64,000 bases of DNA. Source: Antennarius striatus. Taxonomy: Eukaryota > Chordata > Actinopteri > Lophiiformes > Antennariidae. A model generated the notes under the pieces. That model was given only the letters and a program-made list of their open reading frames with translations, was not told where the DNA came from and made no database searches. A program made the translations under genes and the position numbers. Shown here in pieces: positions 47,011 through 60,000 of the stretch. The DNA is taken from positions 5,507,001-5,571,000 of the forward strand of contig NC_090796.1 of assembly GCF_040054535.1 (NCBI RefSeq), read 5' to 3'. Each line of letters opens with the position of its first letter. Positions within the stretch are counted from its first letter, which is position 1.

Positions 47011-47742
47011 TATTGTCATAGGTACGTGCATCGTTAAACCAATAGAAATATGACGTTGACAATGTGAACGCCCCTCTGTACCATGCAGTGCTCAGCTCTG
47101 GATTGCTGAATATTTAGAGTTCACTGTGTTTATTTGAACTGGTTTGCGGTGCCAGGGAGATGTAAAACGTGTTGTCTGTGGATTTCATTTGGAAGGACTG
47201 TAACAAAACTTTAAATGTTTGCATTTGTTGTTTTGTCAAACCATGTTCATCTGTTACGAATGAACAGGTTTAGTCGAAATTATGTATTTTGTTTCTTGGT
47301 TATTGGGCTAGTTTGTAAGTAGGATCAGCTTGATGGATTTTGGTGAACTTGGTGGATGGGCATAAGTCAAGTGTAAGCAGGGGTCTAGATAAAGAAACAA
47401 ATCCAGAAAATCCTAAATGTTGACCAAGCCAGTAAAACACCAAACTGATTTCCATGACCAGGTGAGTCACAGCTTTGAATGTAAATGTGCAGGACTGTAT
47501 GGTCTTGATGGTGTAGTTTGTGAGCCAGAGAGCAGTCCAGTTTGATTATTCTTCCCTAACTATAGCTCATGCTCACCATTCACACTAACCTCTTTCCCCA
47601 GCTAAAATTCCAACTACCTCCATATCTTGTCAGAAGTCATCTGCTTCTCTTTGGATTATAGAACTGATGACTTTATCAAATACATGGTTTTATGGAAAGA
47701 GTCTGGAGGGAAATGTGGGCACATGTGTGAGCTGTTACATAG
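47011..47742. other. Stretch before the first myosin rod exon, no gene seen
   Basis: No myosin lever-arm (IQ) exon is visible here, although in ordinary class II myosins one would directly precede the rod exon. Confidence 0.45.
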
Positions 47743-47794
<52 letters not shown>

Positions 47795-47817
47795 GTGCGT
47801 GCGTGCGCGTGTGTGTT
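47743..47817. repeat. (GT)n microsatellite, 30 bases before a myosin exon
   Basis: GT dinucleotides with CG variants near the right end. It ends only 31 bases before the exon at 47849, so the polypyrimidine tract and branch region are squeezed. Confidence 0.95.
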
Positions 47818-47848
47818 TGTCTTCCACATTGCGTCCCTGTCGTTGCAG

Positions 47849-48007
47849 CAAGACATCCATAAGCAGCAGACTGAGATGAGGGAGAGAGAGGAGCTGAGGA
47901 GAGCCATAGAGCGGAGCGACCACCTCCTCTCCAAGGTGCGGGACTTAGAGGAGCAGAACAGCCAGCTCACCCAGGAAAGGAATGAGGTGGCCAGTAAATA
48001 CCAAGCT
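47849..48007 (+). CDS. Myosin rod exon A
   Basis: Follows CCTGTCGTTGCAG. 53 codons, QDIHKQQTEMREREELRRAI and on to SKYQA, donor GCT|GTAAGT, phase 0 at both ends. It corresponds to the first 53 residues after the invariant proline region of sarcomeric myosin, that is, the head-rod junction. Confidence 0.75.
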
Positions 48008-51000
48008 GTAAGTCTGCTGCTCTGTCTTTGCTTCTCCTCTTCAAAAAGTCACCCCTCCTCTGTTTCCCTGACTTAAGAGCTCATATGATTTGTGATTGAG
48101 TTTGAATTTCTGCTTGATAAGAGATTTTTGAACGCAGTGGTTACACTAAACTGGGGCGGATGAAATTAAGTGGATAATAATACCCTTGCAGAGGGAGAGC
48201 AATGCAGCCACCATGGCAGTCACTGTGTTCAAGCTTGTTTTAATGCTGCATGCATTTCTGTGCACGTTTTTTTTGTTTTTTACTGCTGTGTTAACCATTT
48301 TCCAGCTGAAAGTTTTATGGACAGAAATATAGACCAAGTCTTTCTTTTTTAAATTTTTTCTCTGTTGTGAGGTACTGCTCTCTGCCTGAAGGCTCTCTTT
48401 ATGACGGATGGTAGGTCGGATAAAGTGACACCTCCCCCTCAGTAGAGGGGAGATGTTTTATTATAAGAACAATAATCCCACAATATAAGTGCAGCATATT
48501 TTATTTGATTACTGTGAAGATGAAAGCACCGTCTGCCCCAAACTTGATAACAATTCAAAAATAATGCTGTTGAACCAATGATAAATGCTCCACCAGCAAA
48601 TATTTTCTTCTGTAGACCAAACAGCTGTATGAAATATGGAAAACAAATCTTTTAATGACTGAATCCAGCTGTTAGGACTATTGGAGTTAGTTTTTTGCTT
48701 TTATGTAAATATTCGTAAATATTTGTATCGAAACTGGAAGGTTCATTTGAAGTAACATTTAAACCATGGAGATGATTCAGGCCTCCTGTGTCCTCCGTGT
48801 CACTTATGTCACATTTTCACATAATATATCTCCACAAGCTCATAAACAGACTATTCCATTTTATTTCATTATGTTTCATGCTAAGAGAATAAATGCAAGC
48901 CTTATAACACATGTCCTACTTTCTCTTAGTAGAGAACGTTGTTTAACCTTTTGTTAAATTGAATTTCACTCCCTTTTTTTGGCAGAATGCAATTTGGTGG
49001 TGGACATTTTTCAAAATGCCAAAGAAGGAATAACTGCTTTATAATTTTACTGCTGTAGAGATTTACTCTAGTCATTTTGTTTGAGTAGCTTTGTCACTGC
49101 AAAAGCGTGTGGGGGTCCCATTATGAGTGTCTCTCCTCTGCAGGCAGTGGATTTAGTGAAAGAGTGTGGAACATCAATGATTTTGCCAGGGTTTGTGGAA
49201 AGTGCTCCAGGACTGCCCACAGGATTTGTTCATTATGGTTGTTGAGTATTTTAGCAGACTCGTCAAAAAATGGTCACTCTGTATTTTTTCAGCCATATTC
49301 ATGTATAATTTATGTCATGTTGCTCTTTGTCTGTTGACCACTCATGAATGTGCTCTGTCATTTAAACTGAGTGAGGAAATAAAGGGGGCTTCCTTTATTT
49401 CTGGACATTGACAGTATTTTTCCTCGCTGTTAAATCATGAATCTAAAAAAGATGATGATTTGAACTCATAAAAGTATGAATATAAATAATGTTCTGTTTT
49501 TTGTCATTCCTATTAGTCACAGGATGGGACCGATCAGGTAGCATAATTCATACCTCAGAGTCTTTACGTTTGACTGTAGTGTGAAATGTGAGTCCTTATT
49601 GTAGCTTTCTAGTGTTTCTGCTTCCAGTATAGAGCAGTCCAGGTTTCCAGAAGGAAGTTTGTCCCATTTGTCCAATTATGCCATTAGTTTCTGAGGCAGT
49701 GTAGGGGATGGGGGCTACTTCACACATATTTGATGACTTGTAAAACAAATGTCTTTTAATCAACTTTGAGACATGGTGTCCCTGGGGGGTAAAACACCGA
49801 CAAATCTGCTCAATTATCTTTTAATTTGCTAATTTTAAACATGAGAAAGTATTTAATTTATAACTATCTTCTTAAAATTGACAGAAGAAATAAATCGTGC
49901 AATTTAAAGCCATTGTGAATCCAATATAATAAAACATTTAATAACACTGTGGACGTATGAAGCTCTCTGATCACTGAAAACCATTTATGCTTCCAGTTTT
50001 ATCAACCATGTGGAAAAGATGGGAGGAACATTTTTGCCTATTGCACACTGACGATGTGATGAATAAATTATTCAATCAATAAATCACTTTTTTACCAGCA
50101 GTATGATGGATAAGATGTGCTAGCAGCGCTAGAACAAAGTTGTTACCAGCCGGGTCGTGAGCTAAGTAAAATGGACAGCAGCACCTCTTAATGAACCAAT
50201 TATGTTCAGAAGTGCAATAAATGTGAAGACTGACAAACTACTGTTTTTCCAATCGTCTTTGCAACAAATGGTTATTGAAAGAGCAAAAAAGTCTTGTGTT
50301 TACCCCTCAATTACTGCTAATGGGAAATAAATGTGCAGCTTTCCTCTGCAGAGCTATCCAGATGCCCCAGTCCTGCATATGGAAAAAATTTGTGTCTGGA
50401 CTGACTCTGAAGCTTGTGGGGCCCAAGGCAAAATATTAGACAAAAGACTGGCAGGAAGAGATGAATGAGGATTGAAATAGGAGAAGAGAGCACGGTGAAG
50501 AGAGGCTAGGGAATGAAGGACTGACAATGTTCAAGGACAAGGGGAAGGAAGCAATCAATGTAGAACAAATCAGTCAAGACAGATAAACGTAGAGGTGAGC
50601 TTTGGGACAAGAAGTCCTTTTGGAGACTGCATAGGAAACAACCCATTACTGTCAGCCTTGTCTGACATTTAAATTCTTTTTCTTGTTTTGTGATAGGAAG
50701 TGTATAATTTTTCTTATGATATTTTCATATGTGTTCCACTGTGGACTCCTCCTAATTGGATCAATAGTTTTCCAAACATAAAACTCTAATATTTCTGATT
50801 GATTGCACTGAAAGTGCACACAGATGTTTTGGTCACATGATCAGGTGACTAAAACATCTCATTTTAACCAGCGTGGGTGGTAAAGCCAGAGTTAGGTCAC
50901 TACTTGGTTTGTGCACTAGAGGTTAGAAGCCTTGACTTCAACATTATGGCATTTATATCACATCATTTTTACATTTTTTTTCTTTTTGTGCTAGAACCTG

Positions 51001-54000
51001 ATTAAAGAATGCACTGTGATAGTGACATCCTGTTAATTAAGTTTGCAGCTGACACAAACTTAGATCTTTTTACATTTTTATTATATGCCGTAACAGTTAA
51101 TCCTACAATGTGAGACACTATTAGCCACTGCGCATTGTACGAACAAGTAGCATTTTAAAACTGTTATCTTTAAGCTGAACATACGGTTGTACTTCATACT
51201 ACAGAAAGTCACTCAAATTTAGTATGTCAGGTTAAAGATTGATTTTCTGTGTGTGATTAATAATGCAGTAGAACTCACAACCTCCACTATGGTCTATTGA
51301 CAACTGAGGCAGAGAATGCATAGAGCATGTATTTCACTAAATTTGGTTATGATCATTGTTAGAAGAGAGGTTAGATCATTGTTAGTGAACTGAAAGTTCT
51401 GGTCTTTGTCCTTCATAATGCTCCACACATTTTCAGTGGTGAACAGACCTGCACTACAGAAAAAAATATCTACCACTGGTGTTTCTACTGGATTCTTTTA
51501 CTCTGAAGCCATGCTGTTGCTGGGCAACATAATATGGCTTTATTGTCTTCCTGGAATAAAATAAATATCCTTGTAAACTACACCTGGATGGCAGCATGTT
51601 GTTCCTGAACATGTATGCATCTCTCAGTGTGACTGGGACCCACACAGATGTTCACTGTTGAACTTACTGGCCAAAAGACAAAACATCCATGGATTCTGAA
51701 GTGATTATAATTGTGGTCTCTTCAGACCAAAGAAAACTTTTCCTCTTTGTGTCAGTCCATCTCAGGGTTAGGGTTAGGTAGTGAATTGCTTCAGAGAGAT
51801 TTCTCCAGATTACAACAAGGAAGTTATTGCATTGTGTTTTGTTACTGCTTTACAGAGCATGGACTAATGATGTACGTACGTATACAGGACATAGCATACC
51901 GTTTGAGTACAGTCTCAGTTGTCTCTTTTACAAGACTGCTGGGTAAATAGCTTAGATTAAAAGCACCTGACACATGATGTGGTCACTTCCTGTTATTTTC
52001 TTAAATGCCAGGGGTTTTTTTTAAGCTTGTGAAGGTGCTACTACGAACTGTGAGTCTTAGAATGTGGGTTTCATTTATCATAGAGGAGGTAAACATAGTC
52101 AGAGATCATCTGTGTAACCAGAGGGCTTTCCTGTTATACCATCAACCACCATGTCCGTGTCCTCACATTACCTTCAAATGTAGTCAGCAACAACAGTGAT
52201 TCAGTTCTACAGAGTAAATAGGAAACCTTCATTCACAGTATTTGCGTGTTACGATCAAAATCTAACTCATATGCATAGCTGGCTCAGCTGTCTGGTCAGA
52301 TATGAGATAATGGTGTGGGTGATAAATGGTGTCTGAAGAGGCAGCTGTCTGAGTCTCCAGCTCAAGTGGGTGTCAGCAGAACAGATCTTTGTGCTGCCTC
52401 ACCACACAAGAACCCAGACCACATTGTCAAAATAAAACAATCTAAATTCTCAGAAATCCTTCTCTTGTTTTTTTTAATGACTGGATGTCTTCCCCAGCTC
52501 AGTGGCATTGGCAGAGTGCTTATCCACACTCGTATAACACCATGAGCACTTACACTTATGAGCACATTTAGACAGTGTGACAGTGTTTTTCTAAAAAAGT
52601 TATTTTTCCACTGCTTTTATAGTTAGAATCTCTAAACACTTGGACAATGAATAGATTGGAACTGGCTTTGGAAAAACGTTTACGTCTCGCACCATTGAAT
52701 TTAGCCAAAAAAGTCTTTCTATGTCTGCAGGTTCATTTAAAAAAGATATTAGTAACAGACAATCCAAAACTTTTAACAGAGTAACAGTCAGTTACGTGCT
52801 GTAGATGACACAGGTGGATAAACACCATTCATTATTTTTCTGATCACTTCCTAGCCTTGAACTGGACTTTTTTTTTTGTCTCTGCTTTGACGGAAATAAA
52901 GTTTTTCTACCTGAACAACATATAAACTATGTCTACCAATTATGGTCAGGTGATATACCTGACTTTCAAAATTATCCAAATCTATTTTTTTGAAAGTCAG
53001 AAGCGGCCTATCACAATCTAGTAATTCCTCTATTTTTCCTGATTCTCAAAGCCAAACTCTAGATTTGGGAATACTTCATCTCGTTGTCTTGTCTAGTTAA
53101 TCTTTTATAGTCTTAGTCTAAACGTTTTAGGTTGGATTCAAAGAAAACATACCCACTTCAATTCAAAGCACAATATGGCTCATTGTTCTTGCTTGTATGA
53201 ATGCTGTGGCATTGTCAGGGGAATGTGTGGGTGAAGAACAGAATTATAATATAGAATGAGACGAGAATACTGCCCTTGCGTTCTTGTCTTTCTGTGGTGT
53301 ACATCTGATGATGCAGCTGAGAGCTGGATTTCTGCAGCTGGACGGCACAACACGGAAGTTTTTTATCCTGACCTGACATCCTATACCAACCACCATCCCT
53401 GTGGGCACCCCTTTGGATCCCCTTAGGGTGGAGAAAGTCACCTATTTCAGGGGGAGGAGACGACAGTGGGAAAAGAAGCCAGGAGAGAAGGTGGTTGTGG
53501 ACTGAGTAGTGGCTAACTGTATGTATAGGCTTATCAGTAGCAGTAGTATACTCTGAGGAGGCTGAGAGTACCTAGAGCAATGTTTGGATCTTGCTAGAAA
53601 TAAAACAGCTTTAGAGGCAAGGAGGAGTGAGAGAGATCAGGGAAAAGAAAACTCTTGCAGAAAAGATCAAATAAAAGACAGCTGCCGGATTAACTAGTGT
53701 GAGGAGGGCAAAGAAAGGTGAGCGAAGCTGCAAATAAGTTGTGTAACAAAGGACCTACTGGGGAGTACAGACTGGAGCACCATCACTCAGGGAATTCGTA
53801 CTACAGAAACCCATCTGGAAAAACCAGAACAGCTGTACGACAAACAGAGAGACAGGACAAAGTGAATAATTTGAAGAAACGCGAAGACACCATCAAGACA
53901 GCAGACAAGTTGAGACATTGCCAAACAGGTGACGTCTGCAAAGCGGGAGAGTATATAGACCAGAGGAAGACAAGATGAAATCTGCGAGGCACCATCGGCA

Positions 54001-57000
54001 TTGCCACTCCCTGACTGATGACTGTGAGCAGGCTAACGGACACAAGGCACCCCCTGGTACAGACCCAGAGGCAGAAGAACTTGACTGGGATGGCTTTAGC
54101 ACCACACTGGAGCATAGACTAGCAGCAGTGGGTAACTCTTGCTGGTTTGTGTGTGACTGATTGTGGATATTATTGGGCAAAGCTTACACACAGGTGGCAC
54201 AAAAGTGCATGATGTCACAGCTTGTGGTCAAAATATATAGCAATAGCAAGGCTTTTACTTCATAATAATCGTACAGATTATCCAACACATTCTCATCCAT
54301 TCTTGTTACATCCTGGAACTTTTTTCATGTCCTTGTGTGTCTCATTCAGATGGTTTGGTTTAAGTTAGGTGTGAATGCTACATGGCCAGGTTTCTGAAAT
54401 GAAGATGTCTGCTTGCTTCCACATGGGGTACAGACTAGTCGTGGTGTGTGACCCAGCACTCAACTCCAATTCACTTGTGTTGTCATCTGAGGTACATGTG
54501 AGTCTGAGATGATGAAACAGTATGTGATGATTGGTGAATGAGACTGCACAGTTCCGTGATGGGCATGTAGCCAATAACTACACAGTACCTAATTATAACT
54601 GGAGTTTTATATGTGTCCACCAAACAGTAGAAACATCTAACTGACCATGGAAATTGACACAAAAAATGTTTTACAGTGGTGTGCTCTATTTAATAAACCT
54701 TGAAGGTTGAATTTGAAGTAACTGGACTTCTGGCTGGTGTGGAATGCGGATATTCAAACTCTTCTGAGATTGATAACACAATTGTCACCGGTGACTCAAT
54801 CGAGTTTGGGAGCTTTGTCCTCAAACTGCTTCCGATGATCAGAGAGTATCCTGAACAATATCAAGTATCTTCAGTTCACCTCCACTGAAAGTGAAACTTA
54901 ATTTGAGCATGAGAGAAATTTATTTCAGAAGCGAAAAGAAGAGTCAAAATTTAAATTTATTAAAGATTTCCAAGGAGTTTGGGAACAGGAACATAGGCAG
55001 CACTTTTGACAAAAACATTTTTGCTTTTTATAGCTGCAGCTCTTAATTATGTTATACATCTCTGAATCACTCAGCTATGTTATGTTTATTTTATGTTAAT
55101 GTATTTGACATGGACGTAACAATCACATTGCTCATTGCATAGTTGCACAACTCGTAGATGTGTCATTTACAGTGTGTTAGCACGAGTGCTAATTTTCACC
55201 ATGTGTCCATTGGAGACTTTTCTAAAAAACAAGAGCATAAAAATAGAAAAACAGTATCACTATAGTTAAAAAGAAACACCCATTCTAGTACAAAAGATGA
55301 AATACATTCTGGTAATATTTAGAGCAACATTTCAGTTCATTACATAACCTTCAGTACAAAAGTAAATATAATTTAGTAAACATTCAGAGGCTATACATGC
55401 AAGCACAGTTGATTTGATTTCAACCATAGTTTGAGCCCTCTGTAGAACACATTACCATCTGTCTCTAGTTTTAGAACCTTGGGCAAAGAGTTCCATAGGT
55501 TTGCTCCCTTTACTGAGAAGGCAGACTGTCCGAATGAGTTTTTACACCTGGGAACAATACATTTGCCACTTGCTGAGGCTTGTGTGGTTGCTCTACCAGT
55601 GCTCGGGAGTCTATTAATCAGTCCAGAGAAATGAGGTGAAACATGACCATCCAAACACTTAAAAACCAATTTGATAATAGAAAAGAAAACAAGATTTTCA
55701 AAGGTTGTGTTTTTTTAGGATACCACAAAGGTGCCATCTCATCGGTTTTTGATCCATGATTTTTATAGCCTGTTTGTATAATGATGTTATTGGTTTTAAG
55801 ACAGTTTGAGAGGATTTTGACCATGTTGTAATACTGTATGATAGGTGTGAGAAAAACATGGGATGCATGTACAGTAGTGCAGTTTTGGCTGGTAGGCCCC
55901 TTCTAATATGACGGAAACAATTTAGATTTGGTTTAACCTTCTTGCATATATGCTTTACCTGTTTTTCAAAAATTTTTATGACAATGAATTAGTGCAATAG
56001 AAACTTAGCAGAATAATAAGACAATAATAAGATGAGTTTTCAGAAAAAGCATGGAAAGAACTTCAGATAAGTACTTTTGTGGAAATAAATGCAGATGGAA
56101 ATGTGGTCGCCTGATCATTTTACAAATGCCCAGATATTTGGGTATGCTATTAGCTTGTTCCAAATGCCTTGCCCATGATGACTGGTCCCTAAGAAAGTAA
56201 CAGTAAGTGAAGCAGCCTGTCAGAATCAGGTCTTTTCACTCCTCTTCACTAAGTGATCTGCTGCTGCTGGTAGAGTCACCAGTAGAAGTCACTGCCTGTT
56301 CAGCTGTAATACTGACTGCAGTTCTGTAATCAGAGAGCTACAGATGAACAAAGGAAGGGTTCATCTGACTTGAAGGAGGATTAGTTTCATCTTGTGATAC
56401 AGTCAGTGGTAAGATTTTCTCTTCTGTTGCACTAATACCTCCATATAAATGTTTATCTCATAGTATTATACTGTTTTATTCCTTATTTAACTTCACCTAT
56501 GTTAACTGGTTTATATTTTCACCAAACCAGAAGCAGTCTATAATTTGAACAGGTTTCACCAGGACAAAATTCCACCTATTGAACAGGCACAATAATGTTT
56601 CTCTTTGAGCTTACGTTGTTATTTTGTCCAGCACAAAGTAACTGTCGACAATTCAACAATTGACAGTTTAATTCCACGTGAAAAGATTTTAAAAATTCAC
56701 GAGACTTATGTGCAATAAATGTAACCAAACTTTTGTACATCAAACGTCTGACCTCCAGGAACAGGAGAGCGCCCAGGCATCCGAGCATCACTGCATCCAG
56801 CTGGAGAAGGCCCGGCGCGAGCTGGAGCATCAGCTGTCCAGCCTGTCGGAACGTCTTCAGGAGGAGGAGGACTGCTCTACCAGCCTGGCTGTCCACAGGG
56901 ACCGGCTGGAGGTGGAGTGTAGCAGCCTCCGGAGAGACCTGGACGAACTGGAGGGTGCACTGAACATAGCAGAGCATCAAAAACAGGTAGAACGTCATTT

Positions 57001-60000
57001 AATAATATTTAATTTATTTAATGCTGCTCCAGATATCGTTATGACTCTATGCAGACTGTGAACAGTCCGCAATAAATTGACAAAATCAGTCTTTTCAATC
57101 CTAAGCTAGTCTGTGCACCATTTGTTAAGACAACAAGTGATTTGGCTTTACATTATCTACTGTACTTATTACCCACAACCAACCATTGATGTCAGACCTG
57201 TAATCAGGTACATAATTTAAACTCAATGTTATACAGTACATCACCAGCACATGTAGTTGTCTTAGATTAGTTTTTCTTCTTTGATTGAATAAAAAAAAAC
57301 AGCTTTACAAAATGTGGGTGTTTTAGCTTTGTTCATTTACATGTCAGTTAATTGTCATTTTAAACAACCTGAAAATGTGTCTGTATTTATAGGATCAGAT
57401 TCTTCATATGTAAGAGATAACAATGCATTTCAGAAAGTAATGGTTTAACTAATGCAGGGGCCTCTTTGTCGGTAGTTATATAGATACGGCGTTATGTGTG
57501 GGCTAGGCCTATCTGTAAAGTAGACTAAAGAAGGTTCTCAATTGTGTAATAAATTTACGCTCTTTGCTGGATGAAGGAGTTCCCTGACTGAAGCCCGCTC
57601 CTCTCCTCTGCTCTGACATCTCCGTTCCAGCTCCTCACCAAACCCCTTCATCGGTTTCACTGAGGTGTATTAAAGGATTATGATGCTATCTTTGTTCAGG
57701 AATGCCACAAGAATGTACCGTCTTCACCACACTAATGCGATGATGGAACGAGCGTGTGCTTATGAAGACTACAAATTTACACTGATTCATCTTATTATCA
57801 TCACAGTGTTAATAACCAGAAACTCTTGTCATGCGAATGTTTTCTTAGCTAATTGATGTCCTGCAGAACAGATAAGAGAAGAAAAGTGTGCGGGACTCAA
57901 ACAGAACCAGACATGTTCTGTGGCAGAACTGACACGGGTTTGAAAGAAATTACTAGTCCACATCTAATATTTGTGTAATGCTGTCATGCAAGTCATTACT
58001 GTAAAGCAAACATGAGAGGACAAACAAACTGACAAATCCTAATATGTTTTCTCTACTCTGCTGGGTTGCATTTGTAGCACTGCTTTAACAGATTTTCAGC
58101 AATCACCCTATTCTCTTTAGATCCTGACGTCTTCAACAGCAGACAGGATTCCATGTGCAAATAAAGCTTTGATGTTTAATAACATCTGTTTCTCCAGCGA
58201 AGGGAGATTATTGTTTTACGGGGCAGATGCAAAGTCTGCAGATTGTAAGCGCCACATTCACGAGCCATCATGGCTGCTCGCCCAAGAGGAAAGCATTAAT
58301 AACTATAATAGCACTGAGTAAAGTGCATTCCTTCACCAAGACCGAATAATCCTACATTTTGTGTAGCTGTCATGGTGTAACATGGTGTGTGATGCAGTGT
58401 GTAGCATAAATACAGTGAATCTGTCAGCCAGTTTCAGAACACACTGTGTGTGTGCTAAAATTTATATTTTTTCAGTGACTCGTTTTGAACTGTTTAACAA
58501 TGTGGAAAAAGTGGTTAATGCACCCAAATTGTTATATATGTGAAAATGTCAAGCTTTTATTTGGGAAGTTTTATTACTGACCAGTGTGATTTAAAAAGGC
58601 TCAATATATTCAGTTAAAGTATGTGTTGTTTTTTAATGTAGAGTCCACAGCAAACAAGGAATGACCTGTGAAATGAAGATATCTCTAACTAAATGAAGAA
58701 GCATGCATGTTAGACATGTACTCGGCCCCTCTGTGCCAAATGTGGCCCCTTCATGACCCCTGATAAAAGAATTCTAGATCACTGCATGACAGGCCAAGGT
58801 GATTTAAAGAGAGTTCCTGCCTCCGTATCCACACTCCCACAACATTTCACAGAAATTAGGGAAGTAGTTTATTGTAACCCTGCTAAAGGTTGAACCAACC
58901 AACAATCAAAGTCTTTTTTTTGATGGAATCACAGAAAGATGTGGAAGTTGTAGATCACAATAGTAACCTTTATATTCTGGTACTGATAGGACTCTTTTGA
59001 TTGTAGTTCTGGTAATTCAGAACATCTGTAGATGAAGATTCCAGTCTGATTTCATTCTCACTCCTTCTAGCTGTCAGACAGTGAGGTGAGGAGGCTCTCA
59101 GAGCAGCTTTCTCAGAAGGACGAGGTGGTGCACAAGCTCCAGAAGGAGAAGGAACATCTGGTGGAGCTCAGCCAGGTGAGAATGTTTCCAAGATCAATGT
59201 GAAGCTAGATGAACCTCCTCCAGAAACTCATAAACTGTGTTTCTCCAATCTAAAACCTCTGGAGTCCACTGGTAAAAACAGGATTTTAAAGATCATTCAT
59301 GTTTTTATGTAGACTGTATAGAAACTCTAGTGGGTGTCTAAATGTGTTTGTACAGTTTGAAACATGAGAATCTGTTTTTAGTCTTTACAGTTCCATAGAC
59401 TTTAATATGTGTCGTAATCTTTTCTCATTCAACCTGAGTCCAGGATTTCCACACAGAAAATACTACATTTAATGTACAATTTGGTCAAATCTCTCTTAAA
59501 ACTAATGAGTATATAATTTAAAATCAGAATTTTCATGAGACTAAAAAACCCAAAACAAATATTTTGCCCATTTTCCCCAGCATAGGACGTACAGAGCCCT
59601 CTATTTGACCAATGTGTTTAACCATGTCTCCCTTTGAAAATACATGAACTGTGGTCAGTTAATCATCATGATCGGGGAGCCAGCCACCATTCAGAACATA
59701 TTAGAATTATATTAACACTCTTTTGCTCTCAAAACCCCAATACCTGTATTATCCCAAAAGTATGTGTTTTTAAACACAGAAAAAAGCTGTTTGTTCATTT
59801 TTTGCAGTGATTTGTTGGTATTGTCGCATAGAGAAAATGTGCTAAGACCACAAATCTAAGTCTGTCTGGCCTCCATCAAGCTAATTTGGTGGCAATAGAA
59901 ATTTTTTTTAAAATTCTGGATCCATACAGCAAATATTTAGCCCTAAAAATTGAATCATCTCTTCCCCTCTCTTAGTCTGACCTTTTTTGCAAAGATTCAT

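Noticed and set aside
51763..51778. AGGGTTAGGGTTAGG resembling telomere repeat
   Set aside because: Only about two and a half units; too short to be an interstitial telomere.
53718..53978. 86-residue polar frame in the myosin intron
   Set aside because: No splice context, no family, and myosin exons A and B are already contiguous in the protein.
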